The notes below the pieces were generated by a model that saw only the letters and a list, made by a program, of their open reading frames with translations, ran no database searches and was not told where the DNA came from. From Rikenellaceae bacterium (lineage in GTDB: Bacteria > Bacteroidota > Bacteroidia > Bacteroidales > Rikenellaceae), in the NCBI GenBank assembly GCA_017935625.1, contig JAGBHC010000046.1, positions 1 to 64,000 of the forward strand: a DNA stretch of 64,000 nt, in the 5' to 3' direction. Below are positions 18,168-27,655 of the stretch, piece by piece (position 1 is the stretch's first letter; each line of letters starts with the position of its first letter). The translations under genes and the position numbers were made by a program.

Positions 18168-19415
18168 TTACGCCAGTTTGCGAATCAGCAGTTCGACCAG
18201 CAGTTTCACGCCGTCGCTGTTCTGGTTCCAGTGTTTGTCGTAGATGCAGAGCATGGCGTCGTCCAGGTCGTCGAATCCGTCCAGTTCGTCGATAGTCTGC
18301 TCGTAGAGGGTGCCGTCGCCGTCGAACAGGTCGCGGATGATGAGGAACTTGTCGTTGAGACCCAGTCCGTCGCGGAGCGACGCGAGACGCTCTGCGGCCG
18401 TTACGCTCTGGGGCGCGGCGGCAGCCAGCGTGTCGGCCAGCGTGCGGGTGTCGGTGTTGATGACCTCGCCCAGTACGACGGTCGGAGTGTCGGTTTCCGC
18501 TTCGGAGCGGGAGAAGACGGTGTCGGGTTCGAAGGCGGGGAGCTCCGCGTCGGGTCGGCTCTGTTCCGTCGAAACGGCCTCTTCGGGCTCGGTGGCGGTG
18601 ATTTGTTCCGTTATCAGTTCCAGCGCAGGGTATTCCGCCGGTTCGGGGTCCGTCTTCTCCGGTTCGGATTCGGGGGCGGACAGAGCCTGCGGAGCGGCTT
18701 CGGCTGCTTCGGCAGAGGTGTCGGCGGGCTGAGCTTGCGGCTCCTCGGTCCGGGGTGCGGCGGACATGTCGGGGGTCTTCGCCGGCTCGCCGGCCGTGTC
18801 CGGCTGCGGTGCCGGTACGGGAGTCTCGGCGACGGGTTCCGGTTCGGGCTCGGGTTCCGGGACGGCGGGCGGAGCGGGCTCGGGCTGCGGTGCCGGTTTG
18901 CAGGGGCGGCTGTTGTCGCCGTAAAGCGACAGCAGAGCGTCGCGTCTGCTGCGCCGCGGGGCCTCCTTCTCGACGTCGAACAGTTCGTTTTCGATGACCT
19001 GCCGCGGGGAGTCGTCTTTCGTCGGCTTCGGCGCGGGGGCCGGAGCGGGCTCGGGCTGCGGCGCCGGAACGGCTGCCGCCGGGGAGTCGATGCCGTTTCC
19101 GGTCTCGGTCTCGGGAGCGGCCGCGGGTTCGGGCCGGGTGCCGCAAGCTCCGCTCTTCGCGGATTGCTCCCGGTCGGCCTCGTCGGGTTCGTCGAAAAGC
19201 AGTTCCACCTCCACTTCCGGCTCTGCGGAGAACTCCTCCTCCGGTTCGGCGGCGACTGCGGCGGTCGTGTCGAGCGAAGAGGTCAGTTCGTAGAGGGTGC
19301 GCATTTTGTGGAGCGCTATCTCCTTTTCTATCAGGCTCGCACCTCCTTCCCGCTGCCAGCGGCGGACCAGGTGCAGTATGTATTCCAGTTCGGAATGGAT
19401 TCGATTCAGGCTCAT
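18168..19415 (-). CDS. Conserved-looking protein, Pro/Glu-rich, unknown function
   Basis: A 415-residue protein I do not recognise. The first 45 residues (RIHSELEYILHLVRRWQREGG) form a probable helix; residues about 55-330 are low complexity, rich in Glu, Pro, Ala and Thr; the last 75 residues are folded-looking and acidic (DKFLIIRDLFDGDGTLYEQTI, then LLVELLIRK). Two ordered ends joined by a long disordered linker suggest a scaffold. No signal peptide or membrane segment is seen. The codon use matches its neighbours, so it is a real gene despite the repetitive middle. Confidence 0.72.
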   Translation of the reverse strand: MSLNRIHSELEYILHLVRRWQREGGASLIEKEIALHKMRTLYELTSSLDTTAAVAAEPEEEFSAEPEVEVELLFDEPDEADREQSAKSGACGTRPEPAAAPETETGNGIDSPAAAVPAPQPEPAPAPAPKPTKDDSPRQVIENELFDVEKEAPRRSRRDALLSLYGDNSRPCKPAPQPEPAPPAVPEPEPEPEPVAETPVPAPQPDTAGEPAKTPDMSAAPRTEEPQAQPADTSAEAAEAAPQALSAPESEPEKTDPEPAEYPALELITEQITATEPEEAVSTEQSRPDAELPAFEPDTVFSRSEAETDTPTVVLGEVINTDTRTLADTLAAAAPQSVTAAERLASLRDGLGLNDKFLIIRDLFDGDGTLYEQTIDELDGFDDLDDAMLCIYDKHWNQNSDGVKLLVELLIRKLA

Positions 19416-19441
19416 GGCGGTCTATGATTGAAAATTTCCCC

Positions 19442-19449
19442 CAAAAATA
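19442..19449 (-). promoter_or_regulatory. -7 box TATTTTTG for the Pro/Glu-rich protein gene
   Basis: The minus strand reads TATTTTTG about 26 bases upstream of the start codon at 19415, matching TAnnTTTG. The rest of the 326-base intergenic region to 19741 holds the ychF promoter and a related hairpin repeat. Confidence 0.5.
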
Positions 19450-19611
19450 CGTTTTTTCGGTCGATATACCAAACATCGGAGCGCTTTTTGGGCCGCGGCC
19501 GTGCACGGTGCGAAAATATGGACACGGGGTGTGCCGATTCGGATAATAATCGGTATGGTTCGGATAGTTCCGCTTGTGCGGGAGGCAAACGGGCCTGTTT
19601 CTACTCGCTTG

Positions 19612-19700
19612 TTTCGTATCTTTGGGCTTCGTATCGGAAACTTCCGTCCGGCAAAATACGGACGAGCTTGTTTTTGCCCCTGCTTATTGTTATCTTTGCA
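19612..19700 (+). repeat. Promoter-hairpin repeat, copy A (with ychF promoter)
   Basis: A roughly 90-base segment that aligns with 47988-48071: both run CGTATCTT(C/T)GG(G)CTTCG, then CCGxCCGGCAAA, a hairpin, TGCTTATT or CGCTTATT, and a closing TATCTTTGCA. In this copy the hairpin is GGCAAAA/TTTTGCC with a 15-base loop. A -33 TTG (19668-19670) and a -7 TATCTTTG (19691-19698) are separated by 20 bases, so the repeat end supplies the likely ychF promoter. Confidence 0.6.
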
Positions 19701-19741
19701 ACTCGAATGATTTGTAATACCAAAAGCGAAAATAGATAATT

Positions 19742-20839
19742 ATGGCTCTTCAATGCGGCATAGTGGGGCTTCCGAACGTCGGAAAATCCACACTTTTCAA
19801 CTGTTTGTCCAATGCCAAGGCTCAGGCGGCCAATTTCCCGTTCTGCACCATCGAACCCAATGTGGGCGTCATCACGGTGCCCGACGAGCGGCTGGTGGCT
19901 CTGGCGAAAATCGATAATCCCAAGCGGGTGATTCCCACCACCATCGAAATCGTCGATATCGCGGGACTGGTCAAGGGCGCCTCCAAGGGCGAGGGACTCG
20001 GCAACAAGTTTCTGGCCAATATCCGCAATACGGATGCGATAATCCATGTGCTCCGCTGCTTCGACAACGGAAACATCACCCATGTGGACGGTTCGGTGAA
20101 TCCGGTCCGCGACAAGGAGATTATCGACACCGAGCTTCAGCTCAAGGACCTGGAGACCGTCGAGAGCCGTCTGGGCAAGGTGCAGAAGCAGGCGACCGCC
20201 GGCGACAAGCAGGCCAAGCGTCAGTTCGAGATTCTTTCGCGCTATCATCAGGCGCTGGTGCAGGGCAAAAGCGCGCGCACGGTGGAAATCGACAAGGACG
20301 ACCGGAAATTCATGAGCGACCTGAATCTGCTCACCGACAAGCCCGTGCTCTATGTCTGCAACGTGGACGAGAAGAGCGCCGTTTCGGGCAATGCCTATGT
20401 GGATGCGGTGCGCGAGGCAATCAGGGACGAGGATGCCGAGCTGCTGGTGGTGGCGGCGGCCACCGAGGCCGACATCGCCGAGCTGGAGGAGTACGAGGAG
20501 CGGCGGATGTTCCTCGAGGAGATAGGCCTCTCCGAGAGCGGCGTGAGCCGGCTCATCCGTGCGGCATACAAGTTGCTCGACTTGGAGACCTACTTCACCA
20601 CCGGACCCGACGAGACCCGTGCCTGGACCTATGGCAAGGGAACCAAGGCGCCCCAGGCCGCCGGCATCATCCACACCGATTTCGAACGCGGATTCATCCG
20701 GGCGGAGGTCATCAAGTACGCCGACTACGTGTCGCTGGGGTCGGAGAAGGCCTGCCGCGACGCGGGTAAGATAGGTATCGAAGGTAAGGAATACGTGGTG
20801 CAGGACGGCGACATCATGCACTTCCTGTTCAACGTCTGA
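19742..20839 (+). CDS. ychF: Redox-regulated ATPase YchF
   Basis: A 365-residue Obg-family P-loop protein. G1 is GLPNVGKST (about 9-17), preceded by QCGIVG; the effector region is NFPFCTIEPNVGVITVPDERL. The C-terminal TGS-like domain ends in KAGKIGIEGKEYVVQDGDIMHFLFNV-type sequence, as in YchF. YchF binds ribosomes and prefers ATP over GTP. Start and length match the family exactly. Confidence 0.97.
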   Translation: MALQCGIVGLPNVGKSTLFNCLSNAKAQAANFPFCTIEPNVGVITVPDERLVALAKIDNPKRVIPTTIEIVDIAGLVKGASKGEGLGNKFLANIRNTDAIIHVLRCFDNGNITHVDGSVNPVRDKEIIDTELQLKDLETVESRLGKVQKQATAGDKQAKRQFEILSRYHQALVQGKSARTVEIDKDDRKFMSDLNLLTDKPVLYVCNVDEKSAVSGNAYVDAVREAIRDEDAELLVVAAATEADIAELEEYEERRMFLEEIGLSESGVSRLIRAAYKLLDLETYFTTGPDETRAWTYGKGTKAPQAAGIIHTDFERGFIRAEVIKYADYVSLGSEKACRDAGKIGIEGKEYVVQDGDIMHFLFNV

Positions 20840-20862
20840 CAATGTTTTAAAAGCATACGATT

Positions 20863-21582
20863 ATGAAAAAGTACATCTTCATCGCACTGGCAGCCGTCTG
20901 CTGCGCTTATGTATTGGGCCGCGCCTACACCTACAAGTACCGTTCGCAGGACACCATCGTGGTGACGGGACTGGGCGAGACGGAATTCACCTCCGACCTC
21001 ATCGTCTGGTCGGGTGCGCTCACCGCCGAGGCCCAGAACGTGGCCGCGGGCTACGCCCAAATCGAACAGAGCAAGAAAAAAGTGCAGGAGTATCTGGCTT
21101 CGAAGGGACTGCCGGCCGATGCGGTGGTCTTCGAGTTCGTCAATGTGGACAAGAACTACGAGTCGGTCTATCAGGACGGACGATGGGCCGGGCAGCGCTT
21201 CACGGGCTATCAGCTGCGCCAGCGCTTCATCGTCGAGTCGAAGGAGGTGGAGAAGGTGGAGACCATCTCGCGCGAGATTTCTTCGCTCATCGCCCAGGGC
21301 GTCTCCATCGAGGCCTATGCCCCCGACTACTACTACACCCGGCTGGACGACGTGAAGATGGGGCTTATCGAAACCGCATCGAGCGATGCCCGCACGCGGG
21401 CCGAGAAGATTGCGGTGAATGCCGGAACCCGCATCGGCCGCGTGGCTTCGGCCCGCATGGGCGTTTTCCAGATTACGGGCGCCAACTCCAACGAGGAGTT
21501 CTCGGCCGGCGGTTCGTTCAACACCTCGAGCCGCAACAAAAAGGCGCGCATCACCATGCGTATCGAGTACCGAATCAAATAA
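20863..21582 (+). CDS. SIMPL domain-containing protein (DUF541)
   Basis: A 239-residue protein with an N-terminal membrane anchor or signal (MKKYIFIALAAVCCAYVLG), then the SIMPL core: DTIVVTGLGETEFTSDLIVW near residue 30, AQIEQSKKKVQEYLASKGLP and the end RITMRIEYRIK. SIMPL proteins are periplasmic or membrane-tethered and of poorly known function; several affect oxidative stress or signalling. It is 23 bases after ychF, so possibly cotranscribed. Confidence 0.88.
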   Translation: MKKYIFIALAAVCCAYVLGRAYTYKYRSQDTIVVTGLGETEFTSDLIVWSGALTAEAQNVAAGYAQIEQSKKKVQEYLASKGLPADAVVFEFVNVDKNYESVYQDGRWAGQRFTGYQLRQRFIVESKEVEKVETISREISSLIAQGVSIEAYAPDYYYTRLDDVKMGLIETASSDARTRAEKIAVNAGTRIGRVASARMGVFQITGANSNEEFSAGGSFNTSSRNKKARITMRIEYRIK

Positions 21583-21600
21583 CGGAAAAGGCGGAAGGCG

Positions 21601-21623
21601 GCCGCCCGACTGAAACGGGCGGC
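21601..21623 (+). terminator. Hairpin after the SIMPL gene
   Basis: GCCGCCCG and CGGGCGGC pair around a 7-base loop, followed by CCCGTTTG. It could end or attenuate the ychF-SIMPL transcript before gltX. The T-run is weak. Confidence 0.45.
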
Positions 21624-21679
21624 CCGTTTGCCGAGAAAACCGGAGATAAAAACAATTAGAGAGACCTTGTTTCCGAACT

Positions 21680-23212
21680 ATGGAAAGGAGAGTAAGAGTA
21701 CGTTTCGCACCGAGTCCCACGGGACCGTTGCACATCGGCGGAGTGAGAACCGCTCTGTATAACTATCTGTTCGCGCGCCGTCACGGCGGCGATTTCATCC
21801 TGCGCATCGAGGATACCGATTCGCAGCGTTTCGTGCCCGGGGCCGAAGCCTATATCACGGAGGCTCTGAAGTGGTGTGGCATCGAGGTGGACGAAGGGGT
21901 GGCCGAGGGCGGTCCGCACGCTCCCTACCGTCAAAGCGAACGCCGGGAGATATACCTCAAATACGCCTTGCAGCTGGTCGAGAGCGGCAATGCCTACTAT
22001 GCCTTCGACACGCCCGAGGAGCTCAATGCCCTGCGGGCCGAAACGGAGGCCCGGGGCGAGACCTTCTCCTACAATTATCAGGTGCGCGAGCGGCTCGCCA
22101 CCTCGCTGCGGCTGAGTGCGGCCGAAGTGGAGGAGCGCATCGCACGCGGCGACCAGTGGGTCATCCGCTTCAAGATGCCCGAAGGGGAGGAGGTGCACAT
22201 GAGGGACCTGATTCGCGGCGAGGTGACCATGAACACCTCCACGCTCGACGACAAGGTGCTCTACAAGTCGGCCGACCGGCTTCCCACCTACCACTTGGCC
22301 AACATCGTCGATGACCACCTGATGGAGATTTCGCATGTGATACGCGGCGAGGAGTGGCTTCCGTCGCTGCCGCTGCACTATCTGCTCTACCGGGCGTTCG
22401 GATGGGAGCAGACCCGTCCCGAGTTCGCCCACCTGCCGCTGCTGCTCAAGCCGACCGGCAAGGGCAAGCTCAGCAAGCGCGACGGCGACAAGATGGGATT
22501 CCCCGTATTCCCGCTCCGGTGGGTTTCGCCCGACGGAGAGACCGCGCACGGCTATCGCGAGGACGGCTATTTCCCCGAGGCGTTCATCAACATGCTGGCG
22601 CTGCTGGGATGGAATCCCGGAACCGAGCAGGAGCTCTTCTCCATGCAGGAGCTCATCGAACAGTTCTCGCTGGAGCGGGTCAGCAAGTCGGGAGCCCGTT
22701 TCCAGCCCGAAAAGGCGCAGTGGTTCAACGCACAGTACATGCACCGCAAATCCGACGCCGAGCTGGCGGAGCTCTATCTGCCCATCGCCGAAGCGCACGG
22801 GGTGGAGTGCAGCCGGCAGAAGGCCGAGCGCATCGTGGGGCTGATGAAGTCGCGTGCTACGTTCATGAGCGACTTCTGGGAGCTGAGCGACTATTTCTTT
22901 GCGGCTCCGACGGAGTACGACGCCAAGTATATGAAAAAATGGTGGAAACCCGAAACCCCGCGCTATCTGGCCGAACTGAAGCAGGTGCTGGCCGGTGCGG
23001 ACGATTTCCAGGCTCCGGTGCTCGACCGGGCGGTCAATGAGTGGATGGATGCCAACGGCTATCCCCACGGTCCGGTGATGAACGCCTTCCGTCTGGCCAT
23101 CGTCGGCGTAGGCAAGGGACCCGGCATGTTCGAGCTCTGCGAGGTGATAGGCCGTGAAGAGAGCCTCGAGCGTATCGGCCGGGCTTTGCGGGAGCTGGCT
23201 CCCGAAGCCTGA
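21680..23212 (+). CDS. gltX: Glutamyl-tRNA synthetase
   Basis: A 510-residue class I aminoacyl-tRNA synthetase. The HIGH-equivalent motif is [11 protein letters not shown] (11-21), followed by [10 protein letters not shown]; the KMSKS-equivalent is [14 protein letters not shown] near residue 260, with the P-V-F insertion normal for Bacteroidota. The C-terminal anticodon-binding part is complete. It charges tRNA-Glu in the cytoplasm. A hairpin terminator follows. Confidence 0.97.
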   Translation: MERRVRVRFAPSPTGPLHIGGVRTALYNYLFARRHGGDFILRIEDTDSQRFVPGAEAYITEALKWCGIEVDEGVAEGGPHAPYRQSERREIYLKYALQLVESGNAYYAFDTPEELNALRAETEARGETFSYNYQVRERLATSLRLSAAEVEERIARGDQWVIRFKMPEGEEVHMRDLIRGEVTMNTSTLDDKVLYKSADRLPTYHLANIVDDHLMEISHVIRGEEWLPSLPLHYLLYRAFGWEQTRPEFAHLPLLLKPTGKGKLSKRDGDKMGFPVFPLRWVSPDGETAHGYREDGYFPEAFINMLALLGWNPGTEQELFSMQELIEQFSLERVSKSGARFQPEKAQWFNAQYMHRKSDAELAELYLPIAEAHGVECSRQKAERIVGLMKSRATFMSDFWELSDYFFAAPTEYDAKYMKKWWKPETPRYLAELKQVLAGADDFQAPVLDRAVNEWMDANGYPHGPVMNAFRLAIVGVGKGPGMFELCEVIGREESLERIGRALRELAPEA

Positions 23213-23239
23213 CCCTCAGCCGAGTGGCGTCCGAAAAAG

Positions 23240-23286
23240 AAGACCCGTCCCGATTGCCGGTCCTCGCGGCCGCAGGGGCGGGTCTT
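23240..23286 (+). terminator. Terminator after gltX
   Basis: AAGACCCG pairs with CGGGTCTT, extended by a TCCC/GGGG step, and is followed by TTCC. It sits 27 bases past the gltX stop. Confidence 0.65.
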
Positions 23287-23350
23287 TTCCTTAGAAGGAA
23301 TAATAAACGGCGCTTCCCTACGTTAGAAGCGCAGAAAATATAACCGCACA

Positions 23351-26041
23351 ATGAAGAAAGCATTCAAAATCGTCGGTATCGTCTTTGCGGCTCTGCTGCT
23401 GTTGCTGATAGTCGTGCCGATGGCCCTGAGGGGTAAGATTGAAACCATCGTCAAACAGCAGGCCAACGGGATGCTCGATGCCCGGCTGGATTTCGACAAA
23501 TTATCCGTCAGCCTCATACGCAACTTCCCGCAGGCGTCGGTTTCGCTCGACGGCCTGCGCATCGAAGGCGTCGGAGCGTGGGAGGGCTGCACGCTGGTGG
23601 CAGCCGACCACATCCGGGTGGGAGTCAATCTCCTGTCGCTGTTCGGCGACTCGGGTTTCGAGGTGAGCCGGGTGATTCTCGACTCTCCGCAGGTGACGGC
23701 CGTGGTGAACAGCCGCGGCGAGGTGAACTGGGATATCGTGAAGTCGGAGGGCGAGGAGCCCGCCGAAGAGGAGCCGGAAGAGGAGGCGGGCGGATTCCGT
23801 CTGAAGGTGAAACGGCTGAAAATCGATGACGCCCGCATCGTGTACGTGGACTCCACCTCCGTGATGGGGTTCGCGACGGAGCGGTTCTCCCTCCGGGCTT
23901 CGGGCGACCTGTCGGCGGCGCATTCCGAGTTGAAGTTCTCGGTCTCCAGCGACGGAACCAGCCTCTACATGGGTGGCGTGCCGATGCTCAGCAAGGTGTC
24001 GGTGGGCGTGTCGGCCGCCGTGGATGCCGATATGGAAAACGGCCGCTACACCTTGTCGGGCGCCCGTCTCAGCCTGAACGAAGTGGGCGTGGAGGTGAAC
24101 GGCTGGGTGGCTCTGGCCGACGACAAGACGGAGATGGACCTCTCGCTCGATGCCGCGAAAGTGGGATTCCGGGAACTGCTCTCCATCGTCCCCGGATTCT
24201 ACACCAAGGAGTTCAAGAACCTCTCCGCTTCCGGCAGCATGAGTCTGGCGGCCTGGGTCAAGGGCGAGATGAAGGGGGAGAGCATGCCGGCCTACGGCGT
24301 GACGCTCTCGGTTGCCGACGGCTCGTTCAAGTATGCGGGGCTGCCGATGGGTGTGGAGAAGATAAATCTCGACCTCAAGGCCGGCAGCCAGGGCGGCAGC
24401 CTGGACAACACGGTGGTGGACCTGTCGCGCCTGTCGCTCGCCATGGGCGGCAATCCGTTCGCGGCGTCGCTTCATGTGGCCACGCCGATGAGCGACCCCC
24501 GTTTCAAGGCCTCGGCCGACGGAAAGGTGGACCTGGGCATGATTGGGCAGGTCTATCCGTTGCCCGATTCGGTGGCTCTTTCGGGTGAGGTGACGGCTGC
24601 GGTGAAGGTGGCGGCCCGGATGTCGGATATCGAGAAGTTGAATTATCCGGCTATCGATGCGAGCGGTACGCTGGCCGTGAGCGGCGTGTCGGCGAAGGTG
24701 TCCGGTCTGCCGGAGGTGCGGGTCGAGCGCATTGCGGCCGGTGTCGCGCCTGCGGCGCTGAGCCTCTCGGAGTGCAGGATAAAGGTGGGCGGCAGCGACC
24801 TCTCGGCACAGGGCTCGCTGAGCGACTACCTGGGATACGTGTTGAACGGAAAGACCCTGAACGGCAGGTTGAACGTCTCCTCGCAGCTGCTCGACCTGAA
24901 CGAGTTGATGGGCATCGTGCCCGAGAGCGGGGAGGAGACGCGGACCGAGGCCGAAGAGCCGGAGTCCGGAGCTCAGAGCGCCGGAGCGTTCGTCGTGCCG
25001 AAGAACCTGAACCTGGCGATGACCGCTTCGCTCGGCAAGATACTCTTCCAGCAGATGACCGTCACCGACCTGACGGGAGCCGTGTCGGTGCGCGGCGGCG
25101 AGGTGAGACTCGAGAAGCTCGACATGAATGCGTTCGGCGGCCGGGTGGCCACCTCCGGAGCCTACAGCACGGCGGTGGAGGGTGCGGCTCCCGCACTCGC
25201 GCTCGATGCGGCGATTCGCGGCGCTTCGTTCTCCGAGACCTTCAGGCAGCTGGACCTGGTCCGCAAGATTGTGCCGCTGTTCGAGCAGGCCGGAGGCAAT
25301 TACACCATGTCGCTGAATATGACCGCCCGGCTGAACGACGACATGAGTCCCGACCTGAATTCGGTGAATGCCGAAGGCGTGCTGCGTTCGCAGGATATCC
25401 GGCTTCAGAATATCGGGGCGCTCTCCAAACTCGGCGAGGCGCTCAAGAGCGACAAGTTCAAACAAATCGAGGCCCGCGACGTGAACATCGAATTCACCGT
25501 CGCCGACGGCCGTCTTACCACGGCACCGTTCGATTTGAAGCTCTCCGACAACGTTTCGATGAATCTGAGCGGCAGCACCGGTCTCGACCAGACTATCGAC
25601 TATGTGGGCCGCGTGTCGCTGCCGGAGGGTTTCGCAGGCGGTTATCTGGGCAACGTGAATGTCAAAATCGGCGGAACCTTCACTTCGCCCACCGTTTCGC
25701 TCGACTTGAAGAGCGCCGCGCAGGAGGCGGTTTCGAATGCCGTGAATGAGCAACTGAGCAAGATTACGGGACGCGACACCTCGCTGGGCGAGGAGTTCGA
25801 GAAGCAGGCCGAAAAGTTGCGCGACGAGGCCCGCAAGGCCGGGGAGAAGCTGGTGGCGGCGGCCCAAGCCGAGGGTGACAAACTCATCGAGAAGGCCGGC
25901 GACAGCAAGCTCAAGCAGGTGGCGGCCCGCAAGAGCGCCGAGGCGCTGGTGAAGAAGGCGCAGGAGCAGGCTGACAAGCTCAACGCCGGGGCGGAGGAGA
26001 AAATCGCCGCGCTCAAGGCGAAGAACGACGCGGCGGAGTAA
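23351..26041 (+). CDS. AsmA family protein with charged helical tail
   Basis: An 896-residue protein with a single N-terminal membrane helix (IVGIVFAALLLLLIVVPMAL) and the AsmA start KIETIVKQQANGMLDARLDF; the conserved late SRINLDL-like segments and the domain near residues 590-790 follow AsmA. Such proteins bridge the inner and outer membranes and are implicated in phospholipid transport. Residues about 800-896 form a long Lys/Glu/Ala helix (KKAQEQADKLNAGAEEKIAAL), probably coiled coil, which is an addition to the usual AsmA layout. Flanked by terminators on both sides, so monocistronic. Confidence 0.88.
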   Translation: MKKAFKIVGIVFAALLLLLIVVPMALRGKIETIVKQQANGMLDARLDFDKLSVSLIRNFPQASVSLDGLRIEGVGAWEGCTLVAADHIRVGVNLLSLFGDSGFEVSRVILDSPQVTAVVNSRGEVNWDIVKSEGEEPAEEEPEEEAGGFRLKVKRLKIDDARIVYVDSTSVMGFATERFSLRASGDLSAAHSELKFSVSSDGTSLYMGGVPMLSKVSVGVSAAVDADMENGRYTLSGARLSLNEVGVEVNGWVALADDKTEMDLSLDAAKVGFRELLSIVPGFYTKEFKNLSASGSMSLAAWVKGEMKGESMPAYGVTLSVADGSFKYAGLPMGVEKINLDLKAGSQGGSLDNTVVDLSRLSLAMGGNPFAASLHVATPMSDPRFKASADGKVDLGMIGQVYPLPDSVALSGEVTAAVKVAARMSDIEKLNYPAIDASGTLAVSGVSAKVSGLPEVRVERIAAGVAPAALSLSECRIKVGGSDLSAQGSLSDYLGYVLNGKTLNGRLNVSSQLLDLNELMGIVPESGEETRTEAEEPESGAQSAGAFVVPKNLNLAMTASLGKILFQQMTVTDLTGAVSVRGGEVRLEKLDMNAFGGRVATSGAYSTAVEGAAPALALDAAIRGASFSETFRQLDLVRKIVPLFEQAGGNYTMSLNMTARLNDDMSPDLNSVNAEGVLRSQDIRLQNIGALSKLGEALKSDKFKQIEARDVNIEFTVADGRLTTAPFDLKLSDNVSMNLSGSTGLDQTIDYVGRVSLPEGFAGGYLGNVNVKIGGTFTSPTVSLDLKSAAQEAVSNAVNEQLSKITGRDTSLGEEFEKQAEKLRDEARKAGEKLVAAAQAEGDKLIEKAGDSKLKQVAARKSAEALVKKAQEQADKLNAGAEEKIAALKAKNDAAE

Positions 26042-26075
26042 CGCGCCGCGAGTCGTCCGGCGATTGGAAAAAAAG

Positions 26076-26119
26076 GACTCCGGCGAAGTTTCCCGATAGC
26101 GGGGAACTTCGCCGGAGTC
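26076..26119. terminator. Bidirectional terminator between asmA-like gene and lipoprotein gene
   Basis: A perfect 15-bp stem (GACTCCGGCGAAGTT / AACTTCGCCGGAGTC) with a 14-base loop, preceded by an A-run and followed by CTGTTTT. It can serve both converging transcripts. Confidence 0.85.
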
Positions 26120-26202
26120 TCTGTTTTCGGCCTGTGCGGCAGCGGTGCTGCGGACCCGTGCCGGAGCTGCGTGCCGGAGCTCTGCGCGGCCTGCCCCGGG
26201 GG

Positions 26203-26901
26203 TCAATATCTCACATCCGTGATGGTCAGGGCCGAAATCAACTGCTCCGGCCACCGGTGCAGCAAAATGTAGCCTTTCACGCGTTCTCCGGGTAAGCAGA
26301 GTATGCGTGCCGAATTGTTATCGACCCGGAAAAGCTTGACTGCGCCCATGCTGGTTTCGCCGGTGAGCGCGTTGTCGTATCTGTAGTGCAGGGTGGTTGC
26401 ACGTTGGGTCAGCGTTCCCTCCACCCTGATGCGTATGCTGTTGGGCGAGCCGGAGATGCGTTCGATTACGGCCTCGGTCTCGGTCAGCCCGTTCTCGCAG
26501 AAGCAGGGCACGAAGTTGCCTACGATGTCCCGCATGGCCTCCTCGATTTTGGGGGCGTAGTGGGAGTCGATGCGGTTCATGACCTGTTCGTAGAGAACAT
26601 CGTACTCCTCCCGCTTCTTCGGGTCTTCGATGCTGACGCGGATTCCGTCGTAGTCGGGGTCGAACTTTTCGCCGAGCTTCCCGGCCGCATAGTTGCGCGC
26701 CTGCTGGAGTTCGCCGTTCAGGCAGGGCAAATCGCCTGCCGGGATGGGGGTGTCGTATTCGGCCAGGGGGCTGAAATATTCCATCGATTGCTTTTCGGCC
26801 TCGGCGATGGCTTTTTTCGCCAGACTTTGAGGATTTACGCTGCAAGAGCTCAGGTTCAACAGGATAGCTCCGAAGGCTATCAGCGATAATTGTCTTTTCA
26901 T
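26203..26901 (-). CDS. Hypothetical lipoprotein
   Basis: A 232-residue protein with a lipoprotein signal (LIAFGAILLNLSSC, Cys20). The mature part has a helical stretch (KKAIAEAEKQSMEYF), then a charged middle and a C-terminal half with short beta-like runs ending in LLHRWPEQLISALTITDVRY. I do not recognise the family. It is the downstream-most of three minus-strand lipoprotein genes, but 100 bases separate it from the FISUMP gene, and no promoter box is evident there. Confidence 0.75.
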   Translation of the reverse strand: MKRQLSLIAFGAILLNLSSCSVNPQSLAKKAIAEAEKQSMEYFSPLAEYDTPIPAGDLPCLNGELQQARNYAAGKLGEKFDPDYDGIRVSIEDPKKREEYDVLYEQVMNRIDSHYAPKIEEAMRDIVGNFVPCFCENGLTETEAVIERISGSPNSIRIRVEGTLTQRATTLHYRYDNALTGETSMGAVKLFRVDNNSARILCLPGERVKGYILLHRWPEQLISALTITDVRY

Positions 26902-27001
26902 CGGTTCGTTTTTTTTAGGTTTGAGTTGTTGGGGCAGTCATTCGATGCCCGGTCGTTTTTGCGGTTCGTCAATCGTCCTGCCTTCAAAAGTCGCGGCGGG
27001 G

Positions 27002-27655
27002 TCAGTCGCACACGGGCCGCACGGAGTAGCCCATATGACAGGGACTCTTGAAAATCCGATGCGTTTTCAATGCGTAATAATAACATGAGAGATGATGCCG
27101 GCTGTCTGCCGTAGCAGTCCAGTATTTGCCGATTCTGCCTCCGGTGATGTCGTAAGTCGTTCTGAATATGTTCTGTTCCTTTTCTCCGGCATAAGGTAGA
27201 ACAAGGGTGTTGCCATTGGGACCGATAAAGAGGACATAGTCTTCGTAAGCTTCGGTTTTGCACACCTTAAACAACTCTTCGAACTCGATTTTAGTAGGCA
27301 TACGCCACTTCCCGCCCCAATTGGCCGTGGCGGCATCATAGCCGGCCGTGAGGTTGTCATCGTCGTCTACGGCACCGTGTCTCTTTAAAATTCCCAACTC
27401 GTTTTCATGCCATAGTCCCTGGTTGGGAACCCTCGGTTTATGAGGTTGCGTTTCACCCCAACCGTAATAATCGCCGTAATCCTCGGGACTCGCGGCTCCT
27501 AAGTTGCACGTCGCCCATTTTGTGCCGCTGGGCAGGCCCAGGTCGATGCAGGTGTGTCCGTTGTGTTCGGCGGGGGCCGGCCGGTGGCTGCAGGCCGTCA
27601 GGACGAGACCCGCCATCAGAACGAGCGCTGTTCTTGCTAATCGTGTTGTTTCCAT
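27002..27655 (-). CDS. FISUMP domain lipoprotein
   Basis: A 217-residue lipoprotein (signal through LVLTAC, Cys22) with a FISUMP (Fibrobacter succinogenes major paralogous) domain: CIDLGLPSGTKWATCNLGA, DYGDYYGWGE, WRMPTKIEFEEL, YWTATAD and the ending YSVRPVCD. The domain is abundant on surface proteins of Bacteroidota, with no defined activity; it may be a C-type-lectin-like binding fold. It overlaps an out-of-frame upstream ORF by about 200 bases. Confidence 0.85.
   Translation of the reverse strand: METTRLARTALVLMAGLVLTACSHRPAPAEHNGHTCIDLGLPSGTKWATCNLGAASPEDYGDYYGWGETQPHKPRVPNQGLWHENELGILKRHGAVDDDDNLTAGYDAATANWGGKWRMPTKIEFEELFKVCKTEAYEDYVLFIGPNGNTLVLPYAGEKEQNIFRTTYDITGGRIGKYWTATADSRHHLSCYYYALKTHRIFKSPCHMGYSVRPVCD

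Noticed and set aside
19428-19739. Small ORF upstream of ychF
   Set aside because: It spans the promoter and hairpin repeat, has mixed codon use and no likely start.
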